57,049 nt of DNA from Candidatus Woesebacteria bacterium GW2011_GWB1_33_38 (lineage in GTDB: Bacteria; Patescibacteriota; Microgenomatia; UBA8517): positions 97,615 through 154,663 of the forward strand of contig LBPF01000006.1 of assembly GCA_000990005.1 (NCBI GenBank), given 5' to 3'. Position 1 is the first letter of the stretch; every line of letters begins with the position of its first letter. The notes below the pieces were generated by a model that saw nothing but the letters and a program-made list of their open reading frames with translations, was not told where the DNA came from and did not search any database. The position numbers and the translations under genes were made by a program. This document shows positions 36,175 through 43,302 of this stretch, piece by piece.

Positions 36175-38128
36175 TAGTTATTCCAAATTTTGATTTAAGG
36201 GAAGACAGGATTTTACTTCTTGTCTCTTCAACTTCTCTGTCTGTTAAGGTTTTATTTTTATCCTGATATTCAATATTAAAGGTAAAACTATTTTGATAAA
36301 TATCAACGAGTTCAACCTTTGTGACTAGTGGCTGGTGATCTGTGATTTGTGAGATTACATCACCCACATAAGTTTTTTCTGGAATAACTAGAGTTAAATC
36401 TTCTACCTGTGGTGGATATTTGGCAATTTCTTGGTATTTTCTATTTACCATTTTACTCGTCATAAGTTTAGTCATATCGAATGAATAGTAGAATAATCCA
36501 TTTTCTAAATTTCCATACTCCCCGATGTTTTCCCTATCCGAATAAATTTCCAATCTTTGATTAGCTAAATAACTTTTACCGTCTTCAAGTTTCTCTGAAT
36601 AATCAATTGATAATTCATCTAGAAGTGTTTTAATAATACCTTTATTTTTTCTGAAATCGTAGATTGTTATTTTATTTCCATTTTTAATAACTCCAGATAA
36701 AGTTAATTTTTCTTCTGGTAAGTCATTTTTACGAGCTGAATATACATTTGCCATTTCAAATAAATGTATATAACCTTTTTGTTGTGGGTTATCCTTAATA
36801 TTTTGTATGAGAGAATCTTTTAAATTATCTCTTAAATATTCCGAGTCAGACCCAAGAGGATTCTTAAGTTTTAATTGACCTTTTTCAACTAGTGATGAAT
36901 TGTAAATTTCAAATCCACCTACGGATCTTAATATTTGTTTTACATTTGATTCAAATTTAAAATCGTTTGTAGGTTGTGGTTTGGGTAATTGACCATCCAT
37001 AAGAATACAAGGTAAATTATGATATCCATAAATTCTGGCAACCTCCTCAACTATATCTTCAGAAATGTTAATATCATTTGCTCGCCATGAAGGTACGGTG
37101 AACAACAAGGTGTCACCTTGTTGCGTAACTTTAAAACCTAGACTGGTCATGTAGTTTGTTATGTCTTTTATGTTAATTTCAATACCGATTTTTTTATCCA
37201 TATCTTTTTTTGATGTTTTTACAAACTTTTCTTTATATGGTATTGGATATAGATCAAGTATTTCCTTTTCTGCAATGCCTCCTGATATTTTTTCAATCAT
37301 TTCTATAGCAGATAAGATTGCCGGTTTTACATTTTCACTATCTAATCCTTTTTCAAAAAGAATTGCAGCTTCTGAACGCTGGCCAAGAGTCATTGAAGTC
37401 TTTCTAATTTTGTGTTGATTATAATTTTGAACAAATAATAATACATTTTTTGTAGCAGAATCAATTGCACTATTTTTACCCCCCATTATTCCACAAAGAT
37501 CAACTATTCTTTTTCCACCATCCTCTATTACAATATCTCCCCCATCTAGTTTAAAAGTTTTGTCATCTAGAGTAGTTATCATCTCTCCTTTTTTTGATTC
37601 CCTTAATATCATTTTGTGACCGCTTAATTTATCGTAATCAAAAGTATGAACTGGTTGTCCTAATTCATGCATAATGTAATTACTGACATCCACAATATTA
37701 TTAATTGGCCTAACACCAACTTTTAAAAGCATATTTTTAATTTCATCTGGAGAATCTTTTACTTTGACATTTTTAATTAATATTGCAGTAAATCTTGGAC
37801 ACAAACTTTTATCTACCACAACATCTAAATATTTAACTCTGTTAGTGAATAAATAGTGATTTGTGACTGGTGATTTGTGAGAAACTAATTTTGCTGAAAT
37901 TCCAAATCTGGGTAAAATTGCATTTGCTTCCCTGGCTATACCTAAAACTCCTGCACAATCAACTCTATTAGTAGTTATTTCAATTGAATAAACACTGTCT
38001 TTATCTTCAGTTTCTCTAATTCGTTCAATAGAAGGACCACAAAGAGATAAGTATTTAGCCAATTCTTTTGGTTTTGCGTTTGTATCTAAATATTTTTTTA
38101 ACCACGAATGTGGAATTAATAAATCCAT
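36164..38128 (-). CDS. pheT: phenylalanine-tRNA ligase beta subunit, short form
   Basis: A 654-residue beta subunit, about 140 residues shorter than in E. coli. It begins with the B1 segment MDLLIPHSWLKKYL but passes to SVYSIEITTNRVDCAGVLGI without the OB/EMAP tRNA-binding insertion. The B3/B4 editing domain is present (GQPVHTFDYDKL, then GIMGGKNSAI). The B5 and catalytic-like domains follow, and the C-terminal anticodon-binding domain ends near FGITIKV. A 21-nt REP palindrome lies in frame at 37103-37123, encoding QQGDTL near residue 338. It is 7 nt downstream of the AlaX-PheS fusion gene. Confidence 0.93.
   Translation of the reverse strand: MDLLIPHSWLKKYLDTNAKPKELAKYLSLCGPSIERIRETEDKDSVYSIEITTNRVDCAGVLGIAREANAILPRFGISAKLVSHKSPVTNHYLFTNRVKYLDVVVDKSLCPRFTAILIKNVKVKDSPDEIKNMLLKVGVRPINNIVDVSNYIMHELGQPVHTFDYDKLSGHKMILRESKKGEMITTLDDKTFKLDGGDIVIEDGGKRIVDLCGIMGGKNSAIDSATKNVLLFVQNYNQHKIRKTSMTLGQRSEAAILFEKGLDSENVKPAILSAIEMIEKISGGIAEKEILDLYPIPYKEKFVKTSKKDMDKKIGIEINIKDITNYMTSLGFKVTQQGDTLLFTVPSWRANDINISEDIVEEVARIYGYHNLPCILMDGQLPKPQPTNDFKFESNVKQILRSVGGFEIYNSSLVEKGQLKLKNPLGSDSEYLRDNLKDSLIQNIKDNPQQKGYIHLFEMANVYSARKNDLPEEKLTLSGVIKNGNKITIYDFRKNKGIIKTLLDELSIDYSEKLEDGKSYLANQRLEIYSDRENIGEYGNLENGLFYYSFDMTKLMTSKMVNRKYQEIAKYPPQVEDLTLVIPEKTYVGDVISQITDHQPLVTKVELVDIYQNSFTFNIEYQDKNKTLTDREVEETRSKILSSLKSKFGITIKV
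37103..37123. repeat. REP palindrome inside pheT
   Basis: A perfect 21-nt inverted repeat around 37113 with the same core AACAAGGTGTCACCTTGTT as the RAYT-flanking copies. It lies inside an intact coding sequence and encodes QQGDTL. Confidence 0.9.
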
Positions 38129-38135
38129 GTTTTTA

Positions 38136-39923
38136 TTATAATTGTGACAAAACTCTTAAATCTGAACTATATAAAAGTCTTATATCAGGAACAGAAAGGC
38201 CAGATTTCATCATAGCAACTCTTTCAACTCCCCAGCCAAAAGCAAAACCAGAATATTCGTTAGGATCAATTTTACAATTTTTTAAAACATTTGGGTGAAC
38301 CATCCCAGCGCCACCAATTTCTAACCAACCTTCTTTACATAGCTTACAACCCTGCGCGTCACAAACATTGCAAGAGATGTCTACCTCAAATGATGGCTCT
38401 GTAAATTGAAAATGATAAGGCCTTAATCTAATTTCTCTCTTTGGACCGAAAAAACTCTTGGCAAAGTAATCAATTGTTCCACGAAGATTAGTTATGGAAA
38501 TATTTTTATCAACTACTAATCCTTCAAATTGGTGAAACATAGACAAATGACTAACATCACTTTGTCTCCTATAACATTTAGCAATATTTATCATTCTGAT
38601 AGGCGGAGTATTTGAAAGCATCTCTCTAATCTGTCCACTTGAAGTGTGGGGTGTTAAAAGCATTGGACCGTATTTTTTCGAATTAGGTGAATCTACGAAA
38701 AATGTTTCCCAGTCATCCCTGGCTGGGTGATTTTCAGGGAAGTTTAAAGCTCCAAAGGCAAAATAATCCCATTCAACTTCAGGGTACCTTACTCGACTAA
38801 AACCAATTTTTTCAAAAACTGATGATATTTCATCAATTGCTTTTGTAACCATATGTAGATGGCCAAGTTTTGTTTTTTTAGCTGGCATTGTAGGGTCAAA
38901 CCAGACTCGGGCTAGATTAGATAAATTATTTTTCTTGTTTGTAATTAATACTTCTAAAGTATTTTTAACTTCATTTAAAGTAATACCAAATTGTCTTTTG
39001 TTTTCAGTTGAAATTTTTGCAATTTCTTTTGATATAGAAGTAAATTTTCCGCTTCTGCCAAATAAATCAATTCTTATTTGTTCCAGTTCCTCAAAAGTTG
39101 TCACTTCCGATATTTGTGCAATAGCTTGATTTTTAAGATTGATCAAATCCTCACGAGATGTCGAAGAAACTGTATTATTTTTAGTTTTAGTATCTACTGC
39201 AATTTCAGATATATCTTTTGTGATTTTGTAATACACATATACAAACTCACCCTCGTTTAATATTTCAACTGAATCAAATTCTCCAACTTCAACAGTATTT
39301 TTAAGTTGAGTTCCTCCATCAGGGATTGGTGCAAAACCACCAATCCACATAATTCTTAATGGTTTATTGGTTGGTAAATGTTCAGGAACCCAGGGTGATC
39401 TTTTTTTCAATTCGTCAAGGGAAACAAATTCGGTAAAAACAGGCAAAGACTTTTTAATCAACTCGTTTGCCTTATTAAGTATTATGTTTGCAGAAATTTC
39501 TTCAATATTTCCTTTATATTTAATATATGCCTTTTTACCATGTTCTCCTTTAACAGGAATAAGTTCTGGAAATAGCATTTTAACGGCTTCGTGTAAAACA
39601 TGACCAGCTGAATGAACTCTCATGTTGTGATATCTTTTATTCCAATCGATAGTACATTCAACTGTTTCGCCAGTTGAAAATTTACCATTAATTTCTCCAA
39701 TGTGTTTTAATTCAGATCCTTTAAGTAAAACCTGCTGTACGTCAAGCCTGCCTTTTTTGCCTTCAATAAAACCTTGGTCTGATGGTTGTCCACCTCCGAA
39801 TGGATAAAAAATAGTTTGATCCAAAGTTACAACCGTTAAGTTGTTTTCAGTTTTCAAGTCGATAATTTTGGCTTTGCACGACCTTTTATAGGAATCTGTT
39901 AAATATATGGGGTTTGTATTCAT
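38136..39923 (-). CDS. pheS: fusion of an AlaX-type tRNA-editing domain with phenylalanine-tRNA ligase alpha subunit
   Basis: A 595-residue fusion. Residues 1-240 resemble AlaX (alanyl-tRNA editing, the domain shared with AlaRS and ThrRS): FYPFGGGQPSDQG (39-51), HSAGHVLHEA with the zinc ligands His104 and His108, and PDGGTQLKNTVEVG (201-214). At this last site the usual CxxxH zinc pair reads Asp202 and Gln206. From about 255 on it is a full PheS: a coiled-coil tRNA arm, CYRRQSDVSHLSMFHQFEG (motif 2) and GFAFGWGVERVAMMKSG (motif 3). The gene is uninterrupted and precedes pheT. The alpha subunit charges tRNA-Phe; the editing half could deacylate mischarged tRNA, but its altered metal site makes activity uncertain. 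Confidence 0.92.
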   Translation of the reverse strand: MNTNPIYLTDSYKRSCKAKIIDLKTENNLTVVTLDQTIFYPFGGGQPSDQGFIEGKKGRLDVQQVLLKGSELKHIGEINGKFSTGETVECTIDWNKRYHNMRVHSAGHVLHEAVKMLFPELIPVKGEHGKKAYIKYKGNIEEISANIILNKANELIKKSLPVFTEFVSLDELKKRSPWVPEHLPTNKPLRIMWIGGFAPIPDGGTQLKNTVEVGEFDSVEILNEGEFVYVYYKITKDISEIAVDTKTKNNTVSSTSREDLINLKNQAIAQISEVTTFEELEQIRIDLFGRSGKFTSISKEIAKISTENKRQFGITLNEVKNTLEVLITNKKNNLSNLARVWFDPTMPAKKTKLGHLHMVTKAIDEISSVFEKIGFSRVRYPEVEWDYFAFGALNFPENHPARDDWETFFVDSPNSKKYGPMLLTPHTSSGQIREMLSNTPPIRMINIAKCYRRQSDVSHLSMFHQFEGLVVDKNISITNLRGTIDYFAKSFFGPKREIRLRPYHFQFTEPSFEVDISCNVCDAQGCKLCKEGWLEIGGAGMVHPNVLKNCKIDPNEYSGFAFGWGVERVAMMKSGLSVPDIRLLYSSDLRVLSQL

Positions 39924-40063
39924 AATTTAATATTATTTTACATTACTAAAGTGTTTAATGCACGATGGACATGAATCACGATGTTCATGTAAGTTTCCTA
40001 GGGCTTCATGTGTTTGATTAGACTGAGATCGAGACTCACTCGGTGTTATTATAAGACCCCAAA

Positions 40064-40085
40064 AAACCTCCTTTTTAGGAGGTTT
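40064..40085 (-). terminator. attenuator terminator hairpin upstream of pheS
   Basis: AAACCTCCT pairs with AGGAGGTTT across a TTTT loop; on the minus strand it is followed by a run of Ts (complement of 40061-40066). The promoter-proximal arm (40078-40085) is also used by the antiterminator, so the two hairpins are mutually exclusive. Confidence 0.88.
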
Positions 40086-40109
40086 GATAAACGCAAGCTT
40101 CAAACCTCC
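40078..40109 (-). promoter_or_regulatory. antiterminator hairpin of the phe attenuator
   Basis: GGAGGTTTGA (minus strand, 40109-40100) pairs with TCAAACCTCC (40087-40078), a perfect 10-bp stem with a 12-nt loop. The second arm is shared with the terminator hairpin. The first arm starts 2 nt after the leader stop codon, so a ribosome at that stop would mask it. Confidence 0.88.
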
Positions 40110-40110
40110 G

Positions 40111-40152
40111 TTAGGAAGTAAAGAAGAATGCAAATGTATTTACTGATTTCAT
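40111..40152 (-). CDS. phenylalanine-rich leader peptide (pheM-like)
   Basis: A 13-residue ORF, MKSVNTFAFFFTS, with four Phe codons, three of them consecutive. It is read from the minus strand between the promoter and the attenuator hairpins. It resembles the PheM leader ahead of pheST in enterobacteria in size, Phe cluster and position. A ribosome stalled at the Phe codons leaves the antiterminator arm free, so transcription reads through into pheS when charged tRNA-Phe is scarce. No good Shine-Dalgarno sequence is visible, and the predicted transcription start is only a few bases upstream, so initiation may be near-leaderless. Confidence 0.85.
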   Translation of the reverse strand: MKSVNTFAFFFTS

Positions 40153-40162
40153 GCTAAATTGT

Positions 40163-40190
40163 ATTATAATATATAAAATGCTTCTTGCAA
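40163..40190 (-). promoter_or_regulatory. sigma-70-type promoter for the phe leader
   Basis: On the minus strand TTGCAA (40190-40185) and TATAAT (40168-40163) are separated by 16 nt. Transcription would begin near 40156, just ahead of the leader ATG at 40152. The region overlaps the start of the divergent gene at 40178. Confidence 0.65.
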
Positions 40191-40492
40191 CTGCCAAATC
40201 CAAAAATAATATTTTAATCCGTTTAACGGACGAAAGATTTAAACATATTATTTATTCACATAAAGAAATTTCCCTACCTGATTTCAAATTAATAGCCTCA
40301 ACTATTGAAAACCCTGTTGCAATATTTGAAGGCAATTCTGACGAATTATTGGCAACTTCCAAATTTGATAAAAATAGATGGATTGTGGTAGTATATAAAG
40401 AATTAAAGTCTGATGGGTTTGTTATTACTGCCTATATAACGACAGACTTTAAATGGTTATTAAAAAGAAAAATTATATGGACCAACAAATAA
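40178..40492 (+). CDS. toxin-like small protein next to a DUF2283 protein
   Basis: A 104-residue protein read from the ATG at 40178 (MLLATAKSKNN); an upstream ATG at 40151 would put nine residues in the leader-peptide region. Visible segments are IRLTDERFKHIIYSHKEI, FEGNSDELLAT and VVVYKELKSDGFVITAY, which resemble small BECR-fold or DUF4258-like proteins often paired with DUF2283. The stop overlaps the start of the DUF2283 gene, suggesting a toxin-antitoxin-like pair. It sits inside the conserved rplT-pheS gap, divergent from the phe leader. The function is inferred from context. Confidence 0.55.
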   Translation: MLLATAKSKNNILIRLTDERFKHIIYSHKEISLPDFKLIASTIENPVAIFEGNSDELLATSKFDKNRWIVVVYKELKSDGFVITAYITTDFKWLLKRKIIWTNK

Positions 40493-40719
40493 TAAATTCT
40501 GCTAAATTGGCAGTGAACGATTTAATGAAATTATCTCTATTGGGTGATTCGCGTTTATGGGTTGATTTTGATAGAGAAGCAGATGTTTTATATGTTAATT
40601 TTGGTCAACCACAAAAAGCTGATGATTCAATTCTTGGAGATGACAACATTATAAGAAGAAAAAGAAATGGTAAAATTGTAAGTCTTACTGTGCTTAATGC
40701 AAGTCAGTATTCAATATAA
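40477..40719 (+). CDS. DUF2283-family protein, probable antitoxin
   Basis: An 80-residue protein with the DUF2283 pattern: LWVDFDREADVLYVNFGQPQ, DDSILGDDN and IVSLTVLNAS. The start I prefer is the ATG at 40477 (MDQQIINSAKLAVN), inside the end of the upstream gene (16-nt overlap); 40453 is possible. DUF2283 proteins often accompany small toxin-like genes. It ends next to the convergent rplT stop (no spacer). Confidence 0.75.
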   Translation: MDQQIINSAKLAVNDLMKLSLLGDSRLWVDFDREADVLYVNFGQPQKADDSILGDDNIIRRKRNGKIVSLTVLNASQYSI

Positions 40720-41064
40720 TTATTTACTCTTGAAGCTAGCAACTATTTTTTCAAAAACACTAGGATTTTTGGAAGCGATATCGGATAATATTTTCCTATC
40801 TAATTCAATCTTTTCTTTTTTTAGATTGGCAATTAATTTGGAATAAGAAGTACCCAATTGTTTTGCTGCTGCAGAAAGTCTGACAATCCAAATTGATCTT
40901 AAATCTCTTTTTCTTAATTTTCTTCCTATGTATGCATATTGACCTGCATGCATTACAGCTTCTTTTGCTTGCTTAAATCTTCTACGTCTTGCAGAATGAT
41001 AACCTTTTGCAAGTTTTAGAACTTTCCTGTGTTTAATTGCAGCCTTTGACTTTACTCTTGTCAT
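40720..41064 (-). CDS. rplT: 50S ribosomal protein L20
   Basis: A 114-residue early-assembly ribosomal protein. MTRVKSKAAIKHRKVLKLAKG and YHSARRRRFKQAKEAV are diagnostic, with AYIGRKLRKRDLRSIWI in the middle. It overlaps rpmI by 4 nt (ATGA-type). In many bacteria L20 regulates this operon; no such site was identified here. Confidence 0.97.
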   Translation of the reverse strand: MTRVKSKAAIKHRKVLKLAKGYHSARRRRFKQAKEAVMHAGQYAYIGRKLRKRDLRSIWIVRLSAAAKQLGTSYSKLIANLKKEKIELDRKILSDIASKNPSVFEKIVASFKSK

Positions 41065-41270
41065 TTTAATTTTGTACCTAAGTATTTTCTAAGTTTTTTA
41101 GCAAATACTTCTTTAACTAGAACCATTTTTGAAAGTTTTCGAAGTCTTTTTTTACTTTTTCCTGCATTCAAATGTCTTTTAAATGCCTGTCGACGCAAGA
41201 GCTTTCCATTTTTAGTAACTCTAATTCTATTAGTTACTAATTGTTTGATCTTTATTTTTTTGTTTGCCAT
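41061..41270 (-). CDS. rpmI: 50S ribosomal protein L35
   Basis: A 69-residue basic protein. KQLVTNRIRVTKNGKLLRRQ and KRHLNAGKSKKRLRKL match L35, though the opening MANKKIKIKQL is unusual. It starts within the end of infC (41-nt overlap) and overlaps rplT by 4 nt, giving the invariant infC-rpmI-rplT order. Confidence 0.94.
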   Translation of the reverse strand: MANKKIKIKQLVTNRIRVTKNGKLLRRQAFKRHLNAGKSKKRLRKLSKMVLVKEVFAKKLRKYLGTKLK

Positions 41271-41790
41271 ATATGTTTGTGGGCGAAATGATCATTATCA
41301 AGTTTCTGCCTAAAAACTTAGGTTTCATGTCGATATTGATTCCCTCTCCCAAATCTTTCAAAATTCTGTCCATTATATCATAACCAAAGGTTTTTGACCC
41401 TAGTTGTTTTAATTTAAAATAAACTACTAGTTTTACTTTATCTTTATCGGTCAAAAACTCATCAATTCTTTTAAGTCTTGTTTGGTAATCCCCCTCTCCA
41501 ATAAATGGGGTAAACCTAATTTCTTTTAAGTCAGAGGGTTTTGCTTTTTTATTTGCTTCCTTCTGCTTTTTCTCTTCTTGATATTTAAATTTGCCAAACT
41601 CAATAATTTTGGCGACAGGCGGTTCTGCCTTTGATGCTATTTCAATTAAATCCTGATTTGACTCTTTTGCTAATTTAATTGCTTCATCCTTACTTATTAC
41701 TCCAATTTGAACACCTTTGGAATCCAAAACCCGCAAAGTTGTAGCGGGAATTCTTTCATTTATGCGCCAATAATTATTGGTAGTTTTCAA
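41230..41790 (-). CDS. infC: translation initiation factor IF-3
   Basis: A 186-residue two-domain initiation factor that monitors start-codon choice and subunit dissociation. The N-terminal domain carries WRINERIPATTLRVLD and a KEEKKQK-rich linker; the C-terminal domain has LKEIRFTPFIGEGDYQTRL and IDMKPKFLGRNLIMI. It starts with ATG here, not the AUU known from E. coli infC. It overlaps thrS by 17 nt and rpmI by 41 nt. IF-3 fidelity is relevant to the rare start codons seen elsewhere in the window. Confidence 0.95.
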   Translation of the reverse strand: MKTTNNYWRINERIPATTLRVLDSKGVQIGVISKDEAIKLAKESNQDLIEIASKAEPPVAKIIEFGKFKYQEEKKQKEANKKAKPSDLKEIRFTPFIGEGDYQTRLKRIDEFLTDKDKVKLVVYFKLKQLGSKTFGYDIMDRILKDLGEGINIDMKPKFLGRNLIMIISPTNIYGKQKNKDQTISN

Positions 41791-43030
41791 TTTCAGATTT
41801 TATTATATCAATAAATTTGGATAATTGCATCGTGGAATTTTTACCTGTTCTGTTTCTTATAGAAATTTCATTATTTTCAATTTCTTTATCACCTACAATA
41901 ATCATATATGGTACTTTTTCTTTCTGAGCATCTCTAATTTTGGCACCTAGCGTTTCATTTCGCGTGTCTAACTCAACCCTAACTTTTTCATCCGTTAGCT
42001 CTTTGAATATTTTCTCTGAGTAATCTAAATGCTTTTCAGAAATTGGCAATATTTTAACTTGAACAGGAGAAAGCCAAGTTGGAAATGAGCCTTTATATTT
42101 TTCGATTAAAAAAGCGATTATTCGTTCAATTGCCCCAATTGAAGATCTGTGAACGACAACTGCTTCAGTTTTACCACCATCTTCATTTATGAATTCTAAT
42201 TTAAATCTTTTAGGCATTACAAAATCATATTGAACTGTAAAGGCGGTGTCCTCTTTTCCATTAGCGTTTACCATTTGAATATCGATCTTAGGACCATAAA
42301 AAGCTGCTTCACCTTCCGCCTCTTTGTACTTTGACTTTCCTTCAATCAAAACCGATCTTAATATTTCTTCAGCTTCATCCCATGATTTATCATCCTTAAA
42401 ATATTTTTTTTCATCTTTTCTATCCCCTAAAGAAAGTCTGTAACTATAATCCTTGTCTTTTATAAGCCCTAAAACTTTATTGCAGTAATCAATCAATTCC
42501 AAGGCATTTTTTATTTCGCTTTTAGCCTGTTCTTTGGTGCAGATTATGTGGGCATCAGCTAAACAAAAACTTCTGACTCGCTGTAGGCCCATCAGCTCTC
42601 CCGATTTTTCAAATCTATATAACTTTGCAAGTTCAGCGTATCTAATCGGTAAATCTCGGTATGATCTTGGTTTATCTAAAAATAGCTCAAAATGGTGTGG
42701 GCAAGTCATTGGACGAAGCATAAATTCTTCATCCTCAATAATAATCGGAGCATACATACTATCTTTATAATATGGGTAATGTCCTGATTTCTTATATAAG
42801 TCTAATTTTGCAATGTCTGGAGTATAAACATGTTGATATCCTCGTTTTATTTCCTCGTCAACAATAAACCTCTCGAGAGTTCTCCTGATTGCCGCCCCTT
42901 TTGGGGTCCATAGTGGAAGTCCTTTTCCAACAGTGTCTGAAAAGGTAAAAAGATCAAGTTCACGGCCGAGCTTTTTGTGGTCCCACTCTTTTTCAACTGA
43001 TTCTTTTGTATTCGATAATTTTAATTTCAT
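41774..43030 (-). CDS. thrS: threonyl-tRNA synthetase lacking TGS and editing domains
   Basis: A 418-residue class II synthetase, about 220 residues shorter than E. coli ThrRS. It starts directly with the catalytic domain (KKLGRELDLFTFSDTVGKG), motif 2-type VRSFCLADAHI, zinc-site RPMTCPHHFELF and motif 3-type HRSSIGAIERI. The anticodon-binding domain begins near SPVQVKILPI. The TGS domain and the SAD editing domain, which clears Ser-tRNA-Thr, are missing. It is the first gene of the thrS-infC-rpmI-rplT operon. A homologous SAD-type editing domain is found instead on PheS. Confidence 0.94.
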   Translation of the reverse strand: MKLKLSNTKESVEKEWDHKKLGRELDLFTFSDTVGKGLPLWTPKGAAIRRTLERFIVDEEIKRGYQHVYTPDIAKLDLYKKSGHYPYYKDSMYAPIIIEDEEFMLRPMTCPHHFELFLDKPRSYRDLPIRYAELAKLYRFEKSGELMGLQRVRSFCLADAHIICTKEQAKSEIKNALELIDYCNKVLGLIKDKDYSYRLSLGDRKDEKKYFKDDKSWDEAEEILRSVLIEGKSKYKEAEGEAAFYGPKIDIQMVNANGKEDTAFTVQYDFVMPKRFKLEFINEDGGKTEAVVVHRSSIGAIERIIAFLIEKYKGSFPTWLSPVQVKILPISEKHLDYSEKIFKELTDEKVRVELDTRNETLGAKIRDAQKEKVPYMIIVGDKEIENNEISIRNRTGKNSTMQLSKFIDIIKSEIENYQ

Positions 43031-43092
43031 ATAGATATATTACTACATAAATTTGCATTTTGCAGAGAGAGAGAGAGTAATATTGGATTATT

Positions 43093-43296
43093 ATGACAAA
43101 TGAGACAAATGTTCATCCAGCTGAGCCAATATTAAATGATCAAGGTTTGAAAGTTGGTGTAGTAACACGATATGCTGGTGGGTCTATAGAAAGTTTAGCC
43201 CTTAATAATGTTAAAGCTGGAGACGTAGTTACAATGCCAAATGGCAAAAAAGTTACGTTACAAAGTCTTGGTCCGGAATCGGATGTTATTGTTTGA
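43093..43296 (+). CDS. hypothetical small protein (67 aa)
   Basis: A 67-residue protein starting MTNETNVHPAEPIL. The central GLKVGVVTRYAGGSIESLAL and AGDVVTMPNGKKVTLQ look like a small beta-barrel or PDZ/OB-like fold, but no family is recognised. It has a GA-rich run at 43070-43082 just upstream that could serve as the ribosome-binding region. It is divergent from thrS and convergent with typA (6 nt apart). Confidence 0.45.
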   Translation: MTNETNVHPAEPILNDQGLKVGVVTRYAGGSIESLALNNVKAGDVVTMPNGKKVTLQSLGPESDVIV

Positions 43297-43302
43297 TTAG
43301 TT

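Noticed and set aside
39933-40133. Minus-strand 66-aa ORF ending HEHRDSCPSCIKHF
   Set aside because: It covers the leader, attenuator and 5' region of pheS in another frame; the Cys/His ending is attractive, but the attenuator explains the sequence better.
43070-43082. GAGAGA run before the 67-aa gene as a microsatellite switch
   Set aside because: Too short and outside the coding sequence; may just serve as a ribosome-binding region.
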